From contig JOBE01000015.1 in assembly GCA_000717735.1 (NCBI GenBank), forward strand, positions 1 to 64,000: a stretch of 64,000 bases of DNA, written 5' to 3'. The DNA comes from Streptomyces griseoluteus. GTDB taxonomy: Bacteria; Actinomycetota; Actinomycetes; Streptomycetales; Streptomycetaceae. The notes under the pieces were generated by a model. The model did no database searches and was not told the origin of the DNA. It worked only from the letters and a program-made list of their open reading frames with translations. A program made the translations under genes and the position numbers. Of this stretch, positions 15,262-25,251 are shown one piece after another (the first letter of the stretch is position 1; each line of letters begins with the position of its first letter).

Positions 15262-15732
15262 TTACGGACGGTCGGCGTGGTCGACGCCGTCCCAGAGGTT
15301 GTCGTACCAGGGGCGGTCCGCCGCGCCCTGCTCGCCGCGGGGCCGCTGCTCCGCGTCGGGGTCGTTCACGGTGAAGCCGGTCTCGCCGGGCAGCACGTAG
15401 TGCAGGTGCTCGCGGGCGAGGCGGCGGACGTAGGCGGGGTCCTGGAGACGGGCCTTCTCGTCCTTCAGTTCCTCGACCCGCCGGGCGGCCTCGGCGGCCC
15501 TGCGCTCCTGCTCGGCGATCTCGCCCTGCTGGGAGACGTAGCTCCGCATGGGGTAGGCGAGCGCCACGACGAGGGAGCAGACGACCAGGGCGAGGAAGGC
15601 CGCGCGGCCGGTGAGCCGCGAGCGGCGGGCCTGGCGGCGGGTCTGGGAGCGGTAGACACGGGCGGCGGTCTGCTCGCCGAGCAGCCTGATCCGGGTCGCG
15701 GTCGAGAACCGGTCCCGGTCCTTCGCGGCCAT
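15262..15732 (-). CDS. divIC: Septum formation initiator FtsB/DivIC
   Basis: A 156-residue bitopic division protein. The cytosolic N-terminus is basic (about 1-38), then one membrane helix (AFLALVVCSLVVALAYP, about 45-61). A short coiled coil follows (QQGEIAEQERRAAEAARRVE), then the conserved DPAYVRRLAREHLHYVLPGE block. It partners FtsL and FtsQ at the sporulation and vegetative septum. Start ATG 15732 has GGAGG upstream. The gene follows eno by about 107 bp and leads into DUF501-ppx. Confidence 0.92.
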   Translation of the reverse strand: MAAKDRDRFSTATRIRLLGEQTAARVYRSQTRRQARRSRLTGRAAFLALVVCSLVVALAYPMRSYVSQQGEIAEQERRAAEAARRVEELKDEKARLQDPAYVRRLAREHLHYVLPGETGFTVNDPDAEQRPRGEQGAADRPWYDNLWDGVDHADRP

Positions 15733-15759
15733 GTCGTGTCGCCTCCCCTGTTCACGCGT

Positions 15760-15798
15760 ACGTCCCCGCACACGGTACGGGACCGAGTACGGGGACGT
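15760..15798 (-). terminator. Hairpin between eno and divIC
   Basis: ACGTCCCCG (15760-15768) pairs with CGGGGACGT (15790-15798) across a 21-base loop that has some internal pairing. It may end eno transcripts or give partial read-through into divIC. Confidence 0.5.
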
Positions 15799-15839
15799 CC
15801 GGAAGCTGCACTACGGAGAGGTCAGCTCTCAGCGGTGCC

Positions 15840-17389
<1,550 letters not shown>

Positions 17390-17433
17390 CCCCGGTCCGG
17401 CGCGCACGGGGGGAGAGGCGCGCCGGACCGGGG
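17390..17433 (-). terminator. Strong terminator after rpfA
   Basis: A perfect 16-bp stem: CCCCGGTCCGGCGCGC (17390-17405) with its complement at 17418-17433 and a 12-base loop. A second hairpin, GCGTGAG/CTCACGC (17462-17483), lies closer to the stop. Confidence 0.85.
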
Positions 17434-17495
17434 TGGTCACCGCGGGAGGGTCGTGGGGGCCGCGTGAGCCGCCGGACTCACGCGAGCCGCCGGGT

Positions 17496-18200
17496 TCAGC
17501 TCAGGTGGAGCTGCTGGCCCGGGTAGATCAGGTCGGCGTTCTCGACGACGTCCTTGTTCAGGTCGTAGAGCTCGGCCCAGCCACCGTCGACGCCCTGCTT
17601 CTGGGCGATGGTGCTGAGGGTGTCACCGGCCGTGACCTTGTACTCGCCGTCACCCTTCTTGACCTTCTTGCCGGTCGGGGTGGTGACGGTCTTCTTGGCG
17701 GCCTGCTGCGGCACGGCCTTCTTGGCGGCAGGGCGCTGCTCGCTGCGGGTGGGGCGCTCGGCCTGCCGCTCCTGCTGGGCCTGCGCGGGGCTCTTCTGCG
17801 CGGACTCGACGGCGCCGCCGCCGTAGGGGGCGTTGGAGAGGCCCACGCCACAGCTCGGCCAGGCACCCTTGCCCTGGCCCGCGAGGACCTTCTCGGCGAT
17901 GGCGATCTGCTGGGACTTCGACGCCTGGTTGGCGGTCGAGGCGTAGGCGGTGCCGCCGTACGCGGCCCAGGTGGAGGCGGAGAACTGCAGGCCGCCGTAG
18001 TAGCCGTTGCCGGTGTTGATGGACCAGTTGCCGCCGGACTCGCACTGGGCGACGCGGTCCCACTCGGAGGCCGTGGCGGCCGAGGCGGTGCCCGCGGTCA
18101 TCAGCGGGGCGGCGACGGCGACACCGGTGACGCCGACGAGCGTGGCGACCTGGGTGGCCTTGGAGGGACGGCGGTGTTTGCCCTTACCGGAAAACAGCAT
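17496..18200 (-). CDS. rpfA: Resuscitation-promoting factor-like cell-wall hydrolase with LysM
   Basis: A secreted 234-residue lytic enzyme that cleaves peptidoglycan during germination. The signal peptide runs to about residue 41 (MTAGTASA). The Rpf domain (about 44-120) has EWDRVAQCESGGNWS with catalytic Glu54 and GNGYYGGLQFSASTW. A charged linker leads to a C-terminal LysM (YKVTAGDTLSTIAQKQG), which binds glycan. Start ATG 18200 has GAGGAG 7 bases upstream; a codon at 18215 would lie in the riboswitch end. It follows a c-di-AMP riboswitch, as known for Streptomyces rpfA. Confidence 0.93.
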   Translation of the reverse strand: MLFSGKGKHRRPSKATQVATLVGVTGVAVAAPLMTAGTASAATASEWDRVAQCESGGNWSINTGNGYYGGLQFSASTWAAYGGTAYASTANQASKSQQIAIAEKVLAGQGKGAWPSCGVGLSNAPYGGGAVESAQKSPAQAQQERQAERPTRSEQRPAAKKAVPQQAAKKTVTTPTGKKVKKGDGEYKVTAGDTLSTIAQKQGVDGGWAELYDLNKDVVENADLIYPGQQLHLS

Positions 18201-18216
18201 GGAAATTCTCCTCACC

Positions 18217-18412
18217 GACGCCTGTGAGGTGAGCTGTCGGGTTCGGGCCGGAAAGTTGCCCGGCCGCGTGTCCTAGCACGCGGCTTCACCCCAAGCCGAT
18301 CATCGGCCGTCTTTCTCAACGGCCGGGACCGGCACTTACCTTGGGTCCCCCACTCCTGCCTTCGGCGCTTGCGCGACGACTGTTCCCATCGGCCGACGGC
18401 AGGATTCGGCGT
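18217..18412 (-). promoter_or_regulatory. c-di-AMP riboswitch (ydaO/yuaA class)
   Basis: The rpfA leader contains the ordered ydaO motif pieces on the minus strand: CGCCGAATCC, then GGAGTGGGGGACCCA, then GGGGTGAAGCCG, then CGGGCAACTTTCCGGCCCG. It ends with GACAGCTCACCTC and AGGCGTC. It ends a few bases before the ribosome site. In Streptomyces this class switches off rpfA when c-di-AMP is high. Confidence 0.92.
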
Positions 18413-18448
18413 TTCGGTCGACGGGGCCCGCGGTGGCGAGCGGTTAAG

Positions 18449-18478
18449 ACCGTAGACACAGACCCACCGGAAGTTCAA
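18449..18478 (-). promoter_or_regulatory. Promoter of rpfA
   Basis: On the minus strand, TTGAAC (18478-18473) and TACGGT (18454-18449) are separated by 18 bases. Transcription would begin near 18442, about 30 bases before the riboswitch core. The rest of the gap to the rpfC-like stop at 18636 shows no gene. Confidence 0.6.
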
Positions 18479-18635
18479 AGAGGCGCATTGCGGAAATATC
18501 GCCCCTACTTGCCCGCCGGTGGGGGGTGTTTACGCAGGTGAGAGGTGACGGGGGCGAAGGTCACGGACAGGACACGCCAGTTGAGACGAAGAGACCCATG
18601 TCTCACTTGCCCAGAACCGGACATACGCCCCCGAA

Positions 18636-19724
18636 TCACTCGGCCTGCGCGGTCGAACCGTCCGTCAGTTCGAGGCTCTGACCAGGGAGGATGAGATCCG
18701 GATCGAGGCCCACCGTCTGACGGTTGGCATCATAGAGGGCGGTCCAGCCTCCGGCGAGTTCGTTCTGCCGCGCGATGTCGGACAGGCTGTCGCCGGGCTG
18801 GACGGTGTACGCGTCCGAAGTGCCCCGAGTGTCCGTTGCGCCCGAATCCTTCGCGTCGTCAACCGGAGTCACGGCGACGGGCTTTTCGGTCAGATCGTTA
18901 GCAGATGAGGCATGTCTGCCTGTTTCCGCCGATGTGTCCGTCTTGGCGCTTTCCTCCGGTGCCGCATCGCCCCGGTGCTTCCCGGTACCCGGCGTGGCCG
19001 ACGACACGTCATCCGTCGGTATGCCGGGCGTAACCGGCATACCGGGCTCAACGGAGGAATCGGGCACGGCCGGAGTGGTCGGCGCGCTCGGGTCGGTCGG
19101 CGCGGAGGGGCTCACCGGGGTGGTCGGCGCGGTGGATCCGGGCGCGGTCGGCGAGACGGGCGTGACGGGCGCGGAAGGCGTGACGGGCACGGTCGGCGTG
19201 GCCGTGCCCGCGCTCTTCTCCGCGGCGTCCTCGGTGGCGACGGAGCCGGTGGAGCCCGCCGGCAGTCCCGAGGTCCGGTTCGACTCGGCGACCGGCCCCG
19301 TGGGCACCTTCGGGACGGCGGTCGGGCCGGGGTCCACGCCGGTGGACCTGCCGTCGTTCGTGAGGCCGGCGATCGGGGCGCAGGTGGCCCATTCGGTGCT
19401 GCCCTGGGCGAGCGCCTTCTCGGCCACCGCGATCTGCTGGGCGCGGCTGGCCAGGTCGGGGCTGGGCGCGTAGACGAGGCCGCCGTGCCGCTCCCAGCTG
19501 TCCTGGGTGAACTGGAGCCCGCCGTACATGCCGTTGCCGAAGTTGGCGCTCCACTGGCCGCCGGACTCGCACTCGGCGACCCGGTCCCAGGTGGTCGCGT
19601 CGGCGGCGGAGGCGGATCCGGTGGCGAGCAGCGGCAGCGCCATGGCGGATCCGGTCACGCCCGCGGCGACGACGAGGGCGGGGGCCTGACGGGGGCGACG
19701 GTGTCGTCCGTTCCCGGAACGCAT
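18636..19724 (-). CDS. rpfC: Resuscitation-promoting factor-like protein with long Pro/Thr linker and LysM
   Basis: A secreted cell-wall hydrolase of 362 residues. The signal peptide ends near ATGSASA (40). The Rpf domain (about 43-120) has TWDRVAECESGGQWS with catalytic Glu53 and GNGMYGGLQFTQDSW. A linker of about 170 residues is rich in Pro, Thr, Ser and Val (VTPSAPVTPVSPT), typical for reaching through the wall. The C-terminal LysM is YTVQPGDSLSDIARQN to LILPGQSLEL. Start ATG 19724 has GAAAGG 8 bases upstream. It is adjacent to rpfA in tandem but has no riboswitch of its own. The symbol is by position in the Streptomyces order. Confidence 0.88.
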   Translation of the reverse strand: MRSGNGRHRRPRQAPALVVAAGVTGSAMALPLLATGSASAADATTWDRVAECESGGQWSANFGNGMYGGLQFTQDSWERHGGLVYAPSPDLASRAQQIAVAEKALAQGSTEWATCAPIAGLTNDGRSTGVDPGPTAVPKVPTGPVAESNRTSGLPAGSTGSVATEDAAEKSAGTATPTVPVTPSAPVTPVSPTAPGSTAPTTPVSPSAPTDPSAPTTPAVPDSSVEPGMPVTPGIPTDDVSSATPGTGKHRGDAAPEESAKTDTSAETGRHASSANDLTEKPVAVTPVDDAKDSGATDTRGTSDAYTVQPGDSLSDIARQNELAGGWTALYDANRQTVGLDPDLILPGQSLELTDGSTAQAE

Positions 19725-19761
19725 AGGAGGGGCCTTTCGCGTGACGGCTGAGACTGCGGCG

Positions 19762-19791
19762 AACGTAGCGGTATTCGAACGCTCGTCACAA
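19762..19791 (-). promoter_or_regulatory. Promoter of the rpfC-like gene
   Basis: On the minus strand TTGTGA (19791-19786) and TACGTT (19767-19762) are 18 bases apart. The start codon is about 38 bases further down. Confidence 0.5.
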
Positions 19792-19818
19792 GTCGATGGC
19801 CTCACGATCACGCGAAGA

Positions 19819-21114
19819 TCACATTTCTGACACGCTGTCAGGCTTATGGACCCGTACGGAAGGGGAGAAGTCCACCGGAAGCGTCCGCAATCCACGCATG
19901 ATGAGCCCTCCACGCCACCGCAGTTCACCCGGCTCCACGGCAAGTCGCAGGTCCGGCAGGCGGGTCAGCAGGGTGGCGAGCGCGGTCTGTCCCTCCAGCC
20001 GGGCGAGCGGTGCGCCGAGGCAGTAGTGGATGCCGTGTCCGTACCCGAGGTGCTGGTTGTCGCGCCGGGCGAGGTCGAGCGTGTCCGGCCCGTCGAACCG
20101 CTCGGGATCCCGGTCGGCGGCGGCGAGCACCACGAGCACCGGGTCGCCCGCCGGGATCTCCTGCCCCCCGATGGTCAGCGACTCCGTCGCGTACCGCCAG
20201 GTGGCCATCTCCACGGGCCCGTCGTACCGCAGCAGTTCCTCCACGCCCGTCTCCAGGAGGCCGGTCTCCCCCGCCGCGATCGAGGCCTGGAGCCGTTCGC
20301 GCTGCTCGGGGTGGCGCAGCAGCTGGTACACGCCGTTGCCGATGAGGTTCACGGTCGTCTCGAAGCCGGCGAACAGCAGGATGAAGGCCATCGCGGCGGC
20401 CTCGTTCTCGGTGAGGTGCTCGCCGTGGTCGGACGCCTTGATGAGCCCGGAGATCAGGTCGTCGCCCGGGTCGAGCCGCTTCCTGTGGATCAGCTCGGCG
20501 AGATAGCCGCGCATCTTCTTCACCGACCGGGCGACCCCGCCCCGGGGTCCGCCGCCGTGCCGGATCATCATCCCGGCCCAGTCCCGGAAGTCGTCCTGGT
20601 CCTCCTCGGGCACGCCGAGCAGGTCGCAGATGGCGTAGATGGGCAGCGGGAAGGCGAACTCGTGGATGAGGTCGGCGCTTCCCTTCTCGACGAAGGAGTC
20701 GATGAGCCGGTCGGTCAGCTCCTGCACCCGCGGGGTGAACTCGGCGACCCGTCGCGGGGTGAAGGCCTTCGACACCAGGCGCCGCAGCCGGGTGTGGTCG
20801 GGCGGGTCGATGTTGAGCAGATGGGTCATCAGCTCGGCCTTGCGCTCACCCGGGATGCCCGTCTTCCCCTTGGCGTGCGGGGACTCCGCGTGGTGCGCCG
20901 GGTTCTTCGAGAGCCGTTGGTCCGCGAGGGCCTGCCGGGCGTCCGCGTACCGGGTCACGAGCCAGGCCTCGACGCCGCTGGGCAGTGTCGTCCGGTGCAC
21001 GGGCGCGTGCTCGCGCAGCCAGGCGTAGGCGGGGTACGGGTCGCTCGCGAACTCCCAGGTGAAGAGGGAGGGAGCGGGCTCGGAGGAGGGGCGGGGGGCG
21101 GGGGTGGTGCTCAC
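19819..21114 (-). CDS. Cytochrome P450, CYP107-like
   Basis: A soluble bacterial P450 of 431 residues. It has the I-helix oxygen site LLFAGFETTVN, K-helix EELLRYDGP with Glu-x-x-Arg, and heme loop GYGHGIHYCLGAPLAR with thiolate Cys365. The Phe that usually opens the heme loop is Tyr here. HLLNIDPPDHTRLRRLVSKA is the C-helix heme contact. Start GTG 21114. It is divergent from a globin-reductase fusion with only 86 bp between. No ferredoxin gene is adjacent. The substrate is unknown. The last codons contain a 15-bp palindrome CTGACAcgcTGTCAG (19827-19841). Confidence 0.92.
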   Translation of the reverse strand: MSTTPAPRPSSEPAPSLFTWEFASDPYPAYAWLREHAPVHRTTLPSGVEAWLVTRYADARQALADQRLSKNPAHHAESPHAKGKTGIPGERKAELMTHLLNIDPPDHTRLRRLVSKAFTPRRVAEFTPRVQELTDRLIDSFVEKGSADLIHEFAFPLPIYAICDLLGVPEEDQDDFRDWAGMMIRHGGGPRGGVARSVKKMRGYLAELIHRKRLDPGDDLISGLIKASDHGEHLTENEAAAMAFILLFAGFETTVNLIGNGVYQLLRHPEQRERLQASIAAGETGLLETGVEELLRYDGPVEMATWRYATESLTIGGQEIPAGDPVLVVLAAADRDPERFDGPDTLDLARRDNQHLGYGHGIHYCLGAPLARLEGQTALATLLTRLPDLRLAVEPGELRWRGGLIMRGLRTLPVDFSPSVRVHKPDSVSEM

Positions 21115-21161
21115 CCCCCGACCGTACAGGGCGGTCCGGAAGGTGAGGTGTGTGGAGATCC

Positions 21162-21193
21162 TGTGATCAAGAAGCGGGGTCGTGCCTTAGATT
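21162..21193 (+). promoter_or_regulatory. Promoter giving a leaderless transcript
   Basis: TGTGATC (21162-21168) and TAGATT (21188-21193) are spaced about 19-20 bases. The GTG start at 21201 is seven bases past the -10 box, so transcription and translation probably begin together. Confidence 0.5.
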
Positions 21194-21200
21194 CTTGTCG

Positions 21201-22412
21201 GTGGATCCCCAGATGCTCAGAAGCACGTTCGCGGTCGTCGAGAGACGGGCCGAACACGCCGTCGCCTTCTTCTATGCGCATCTTTTCTGGAACAACCCCG
21301 CCGTGCGCGAGCTGTTCCCCGAGGACATGCTTCCCCAGCGGGACCGCCTCTTCGCCGCGCTGACGCACGTGGTGACCCACCTGGAGTCCCCCGGGCTCGC
21401 CGCGTACCTGGGGCAGCTGGGCCGCGACCACCGCAAGTTCCTCGCCTCCCCCGCGCTCTACTCCGCCGTCGGGTCGAGCCTGCTCGCCGCCTTCGCGCAC
21501 GCCGCGGGATCCGCCTGGACCCAGGAGGCCGAGAAGGCCTGGACCGAGGCGTACGGGCACGTCGCCGATCTGATGCTGGCGGGCGCCACAGAGGCGGCCG
21601 GGGCCGGGGAGCCGGCCTGGTGGGACGCGGACGTCGTGCGGCACGAGCGGTTCGGCGCGGACCTGGCCGTCCTCACCCTGCGGCCCCGACAGCCCCTGCC
21701 GTACCTCCCCGGCCAGTACGTCAGCGTCAGTTCGCTGCGCGTGCCGCGCGTCTGGCGCACCTACTCGCTCGCGGACGCGCCCCGCCCCGACGGCACGGTG
21801 GAACTGCACGTGAGCCGGATCCCGGGCGGCGCGATGAGCACGGCGCTCGTCGAGGAGACGGCCCCCGGCGAGACCCTGCGGCTGAGCGCGCCCGGCGGCG
21901 CCCTCACCGCGCGGACGGAGCCGGGCGGACTCCGTACCTATATATGCGCGGGTACGGGCTGGGCCCCGGTGCGGGCGCTGCTCACGCGGGCGGCGGAGGC
22001 CGAGCCGGATCTGAAGGGCCGGCTGTTCGTCGTGGCGCGCGCGAAGGAGTACCTGTACGGGCGGCAGGACGCGGAGCGGCTGAAGGAGCTGCTGCCCGGC
22101 CTCAGCGTCACCTACATCACGTCCGCGCCCGGACACCGCAAGGACCAGGCGACGGAGCGGCTTCTGCAGTCGCTGCGGGCCTGCGTCCACTGGGCCGCGC
22201 ACGACGTCTACCTCGCGGGTCCGCCGGCCTTCCTGACGGAGGTCACGGAGGCGCTCGTGGACCTGGGCACGGACCCGGCGCGGATCCACCACGACACGCT
22301 GCCGCCCGTGGGCCGCTTCACGGTCCGCCCGAACTCCGCGGCCGAACGCCTCCTGGGCCCGCCCGCCCCGCTCTGGCACAACCCGTCCGCCCGCGTCCCG
22401 CGCGAGGCCTGA
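21201..22412 (+). CDS. Globin-oxidoreductase fusion (flavohemoprotein-like)
   Basis: A 403-residue fusion. The N-terminal globin domain (about 1-140) has LRSTFAVVERRAEHAVAFFY, LFWNNPAVRELFPED and LGRDHRKFL, the latter giving the proximal His. The C-terminal FNR-like reductase (about 150-390) has the flavin loop RTYSLADAPR, the NAD-site CAGTGWAPVRALL and a terminal VYLAGPPAFLTEV. Related proteins detoxify NO or pass electrons from NAD(P)H. GTG 21201 is preferred because no ribosome site precedes it and a -10 box fits a leaderless start. It is divergent from the P450, for which it might provide electrons; that is only inference. Confidence 0.88.
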   Translation: MDPQMLRSTFAVVERRAEHAVAFFYAHLFWNNPAVRELFPEDMLPQRDRLFAALTHVVTHLESPGLAAYLGQLGRDHRKFLASPALYSAVGSSLLAAFAHAAGSAWTQEAEKAWTEAYGHVADLMLAGATEAAGAGEPAWWDADVVRHERFGADLAVLTLRPRQPLPYLPGQYVSVSSLRVPRVWRTYSLADAPRPDGTVELHVSRIPGGAMSTALVEETAPGETLRLSAPGGALTARTEPGGLRTYICAGTGWAPVRALLTRAAEAEPDLKGRLFVVARAKEYLYGRQDAERLKELLPGLSVTYITSAPGHRKDQATERLLQSLRACVHWAAHDVYLAGPPAFLTEVTEALVDLGTDPARIHHDTLPPVGRFTVRPNSAAERLLGPPAPLWHNPSARVPREA

Positions 22413-22416
22413 TCCC

Positions 22417-23385
22417 TCAGGCGGACTTCACGCCCTCCGCCGCGCGGATCGCGTCCCGGTACGTGCGGGCCGCCGCGCGCAGGGCCGCCTCCGGGTCGGC
22501 GCCGGCCGCCTCCGCCCGTGCGGCGAGGCCGAGCAGTTCGTACCCGATGCCCTCGCCCTCCGGCAGCGGTACGTCGAGGCCGGCCGTCCGCACCCGGCCC
22601 GCGAGCTTCGCGGCGAGCGCGAGCCCCGGCTGTCCGAGCGGCACGCCGTCGGTCACGGACTCCCGCTGCTTCTCGACGGCCTTGGTCCGCAGCCAGTGGG
22701 CCTTGACCTCCTCCGGTGTCTCGGCGGTCGCGTCGCCGAAGACGTGGGGGTGCCGGTGGATCAGCTTCTCGACGATCGTCCCGGCGACGTCGTCCACGGA
22801 GAACGGCTCCTCCGGGTCCTCCTCGGCGATCCGGGCGTGGAAGACGACCTGGAGCAGGACGTCCCCGAGCTCCTCGCGCAGTTCCTTCCGGTCGCCCTCC
22901 TCGATCGCCTCGACGAGTTCGTACGCCTCCTCGATGCCGTACTTGGCGAGCCCCTTGTGCGTCTGCCGCGAGGACCAGGGGCACTCGCGCCGGATGCGGT
23001 CCATGATCTGCACGAGGTCGAGGAGCCGGGCGCCGGGCAGGTCGTACGAGCCGGGCAGCAGCTCCAGGTCGGGCATGGAGAAGCGGCCGGAGCCGGCGAG
23101 CCGGGCGAGGCCGTCGGTCAGGGCGCGGTCGCCCTCGCCCGAGGGGAGCAGCAGGACGGTCCGGCCTCCGGCACAGGCCTCGACGACTTCCTCCGCGGTG
23201 GGCCGGAGGTGCTCGACGGCGATCCCGGCCTCCCGCAGGTACGGCAGCTGCGGGTGGTGCTCGTCGGGGCAGAGCACCCGTTCCGCGGCGCGCAGCGCCT
23301 GCCAGGCGGGCCAGGACAGGAGTCCGGGTGCCACGCGGTGGCTGGCGGTGAGCAGGACGATGCGGCCGGGGCTCTCAGATGTCAC
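22417..23385 (-). CDS. mazG: Nucleoside triphosphate pyrophosphohydrolase MazG
   Basis: A 322-residue cytosolic house-cleaning enzyme that hydrolyses non-canonical NTPs. The first 115 residues (IVLLTASHRVAPGLLSWPAW) look like a worn tetrapyrrole-methylase-type domain, as in YabN fusions. The MazG core begins at MDRIRRECPWSSRQTHKGLA. Metal ligands are in EEAYELVEAIEEGD and REELGDVLLQVVFHARIA, followed by KLIHRHPHVFGD. Start GTG 23385. It converges on the globin-reductase fusion with a 4-bp gap and follows the SurA-like lipoprotein gene on the same strand. Confidence 0.9.
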   Translation of the reverse strand: MTSESPGRIVLLTASHRVAPGLLSWPAWQALRAAERVLCPDEHHPQLPYLREAGIAVEHLRPTAEEVVEACAGGRTVLLLPSGEGDRALTDGLARLAGSGRFSMPDLELLPGSYDLPGARLLDLVQIMDRIRRECPWSSRQTHKGLAKYGIEEAYELVEAIEEGDRKELREELGDVLLQVVFHARIAEEDPEEPFSVDDVAGTIVEKLIHRHPHVFGDATAETPEEVKAHWLRTKAVEKQRESVTDGVPLGQPGLALAAKLAGRVRTAGLDVPLPEGEGIGYELLGLAARAEAAGADPEAALRAAARTYRDAIRAAEGVKSA

Positions 23386-23404
23386 CCCTCGAAACTACCT
23401 CGCC

Positions 23405-24049
23405 TCAGGCACCGGCCGGGACGGCGGCCGGGTCCTGGCTGATCTGGCGGAGCCAGGGCGCTGTGGTGGCGGAGAGCCGGACCTGGGCGTCGTCCCAGGC
23501 GCCGTAGCGCGGGTTCACGTCGATGGCGAGGGCCTTGGAGGCGGCGGAGAAGACGTCCGTCATCTTCTGCTGGCCCTCGGGGGTGTCCGTGACGCCGAGC
23601 TTGGCGGCGATCTTGTTCATGAGGACGTTGCGGCGGACGACGTCGTCGATCTGTCCCGGGGCCACGCCCTGCTCCTGGAGGAGGACGGTGGCGAGCCGCT
23701 CCTCGCCGCCGCTCTCGCGGACGAAGGCGGTCCTGGTCTGCTGGAGTTCGGCGCGGGTGACGGTGACGCCGTTGTCCGCGGCGACCTTGTCGACGACCCG
23801 GTCGAAGATCATGACGTTGAGCTTGCGCCGGGGCAGGTCGCCGGTGGCCTGGACGAGCTGGGCGGCCTGCGGGGAGCGCTCCTGGGCGGCCCGTACGTCC
23901 TTCACCTGGGCCTGGAGGCTGGAGACGTCGATCCGTTCGCCGCCGACGACGGCTGCCGCTCCTGGGTGGGCGTCACTGCCGCAGGCGGTGAGCAGCGGGG
24001 CCGCGGCGAGGAGCGCGGCGGAGACGGTGAGCGCAGTGCGGCGGTGCAA
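23405..24049 (-). CDS. SurA N-terminal-like lipoprotein
   Basis: A 214-residue exported lipoprotein. The signal peptide ends at lipobox LLTAC (Cys23). The rest is helical and resembles the SurA/PrsA N-terminal chaperone arm (LNVMIFDRVVDKVAADNGV, VRRNVLMNKIAAKLGVTDTP). No rotamase domain follows, so it is a chaperone-like protein only. The start appears to be TTG 24049, with GGAGG 6-7 bases upstream, and no better codon is in frame. The gene sits directly upstream of mazG, 19 bp away, probably in one transcript. Confidence 0.85.
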   Translation of the reverse strand: MHRRTALTVSAALLAAAPLLTACGSDAHPGAAAVVGGERIDVSSLQAQVKDVRAAQERSPQAAQLVQATGDLPRRKLNVMIFDRVVDKVAADNGVTVTRAELQQTRTAFVRESGGEERLATVLLQEQGVAPGQIDDVVRRNVLMNKIAAKLGVTDTPEGQQKMTDVFSAASKALAIDVNPRYGAWDDAQVRLSATTAPWLRQISQDPAAVPAGA

Positions 24050-24129
24050 AGGAGCCTCCCGGGCTGGTCGTGCGTCAGTTGAACGACCTTGCGGTGATCG
24101 ATGTTAGGGAGTCGCCGGGGCCGGAGCCA

Positions 24130-25134
24130 CTACTTCGGTGCGACTGTTTCCCACAACGACTCACCGGCACGCCGGGTGTCGGCCCGCATCACACCCGTCT
24201 CGGGCCCATCGTGTGTCTCCTGCACCAGGTAGTGGGGGCGTCGCTTGACCTCGTAGTAGATGCGGCCGACGTATTCGCCGATGAGTCCGACCATGACCAT
24301 CTGGACGCCGGCGAGGGCGGTGACGGCGACGAGGAGGGTGACGTATCCGGGCGTGTCGACGCCGTTGACGAGGGCGTCGCCGACGATCCAGGCCGCGTAG
24401 CCGACGGCGAGGAGGACGAGGAGGAAGCCGAGGTGGACGGCGGCCCTGAGGGGCTTGTTGTTGAAGGAGAGCAGGCCGTCGAGGCCGTAGTTGAGGAGCT
24501 TGCCGAAGGTCCACTTGGAGCGGCCCTGCTCGCGGACGGCGTTCTCGTAGGAGAACGTCGTGGTGCGGAAGCCGACCCAGGAGAAGAGGCCCTTGGAGAA
24601 GCGGTTGTACTCGCCGAGTCCGAGGACCGCGTCGACGGTACGGCGGGAGAGCAGCCGGAAGTCGCCGACGCCGTCGACGAGCTCGACGTCGACGAGCCGG
24701 TTGATCGCCCGGTAGTAGAGGCGGGCGGTGAGGGTGCGGGTGACGCGGTCGCCCTCGCGGGTGCGGCGGGCGACGACCTGGTCGTAGCCCTCGGCGTGCA
24801 GGGCGACCATGCGGTGCACCAGCTCGGGCGGGTGCTGGAGGTCGGCGTCCATGATCACGACGGCGTCGCCCGCGGCGTCGCGGAGTCCGGCCAGCATCGC
24901 CGCCTCCTTGCCGAAGTTGCGGCTGAAGGAGACGTAGCGGACGTGGCGGGGGTCGCGCGCGGCGAGCTCCTGGAGGAGCGGCAGGGTCCCGTCCCTGCTT
25001 CCGTCGTCCACGTAGACGATCTCGTACGCGCCGTCGAGCTTGGCGAGTTCGAGGCCCACGTGGTCGTGGAAGCGGGCGAGGACGTCCTCCTCGTTGAAGC
25101 ACGGGACGACGATCGAGAGCAGCACACGGACCAC
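24130..25134 (-). CDS. Polyprenyl-phosphate glycosyltransferase, GT2, GtrB/CsbB type
   Basis: A 334-residue membrane enzyme moving a sugar from a nucleotide donor to undecaprenyl phosphate. The GT-A domain begins LLSIVVPCFNEEDVLARF, with the DXD-type site VVIMDADLQHPPEL and VDGVGDFRLLSRR. KGLFSWVGF precedes two C-terminal membrane helices (AAVHLGFLLVLLAVGYAAW and VTLLVAVTALAGVQMVMVGL). The start is uncertain: GTG 25134 or GTG 25125, neither with a ribosome site. It is divergent from the YfhO gene. Confidence 0.87.
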   Translation of the reverse strand: MVRVLLSIVVPCFNEEDVLARFHDHVGLELAKLDGAYEIVYVDDGSRDGTLPLLQELAARDPRHVRYVSFSRNFGKEAAMLAGLRDAAGDAVVIMDADLQHPPELVHRMVALHAEGYDQVVARRTREGDRVTRTLTARLYYRAINRLVDVELVDGVGDFRLLSRRTVDAVLGLGEYNRFSKGLFSWVGFRTTTFSYENAVREQGRSKWTFGKLLNYGLDGLLSFNNKPLRAAVHLGFLLVLLAVGYAAWIVGDALVNGVDTPGYVTLLVAVTALAGVQMVMVGLIGEYVGRIYYEVKRRPHYLVQETHDGPETGVMRADTRRAGESLWETVAPK

Positions 25135-25251
25135 GACAACGGAGCGTGGTGACCCGGCCGGTCCGCGTGGATGGCCTTCAGGCGACCATTGAATGAACTG
25201 GGTTTCGGGGCCCGGGATTTCCCGGCGGGGCGCTGGCATATTCGAGCCGTC

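Noticed and set aside
19827..19841. Operator for the rpfC-like gene from palindrome CTGACAcgcTGTCAG
   Set aside because: It lies within the last P450 codons, about 35 bp upstream of the rpfC -35 box; a chance palindrome or weak hairpin is as likely.
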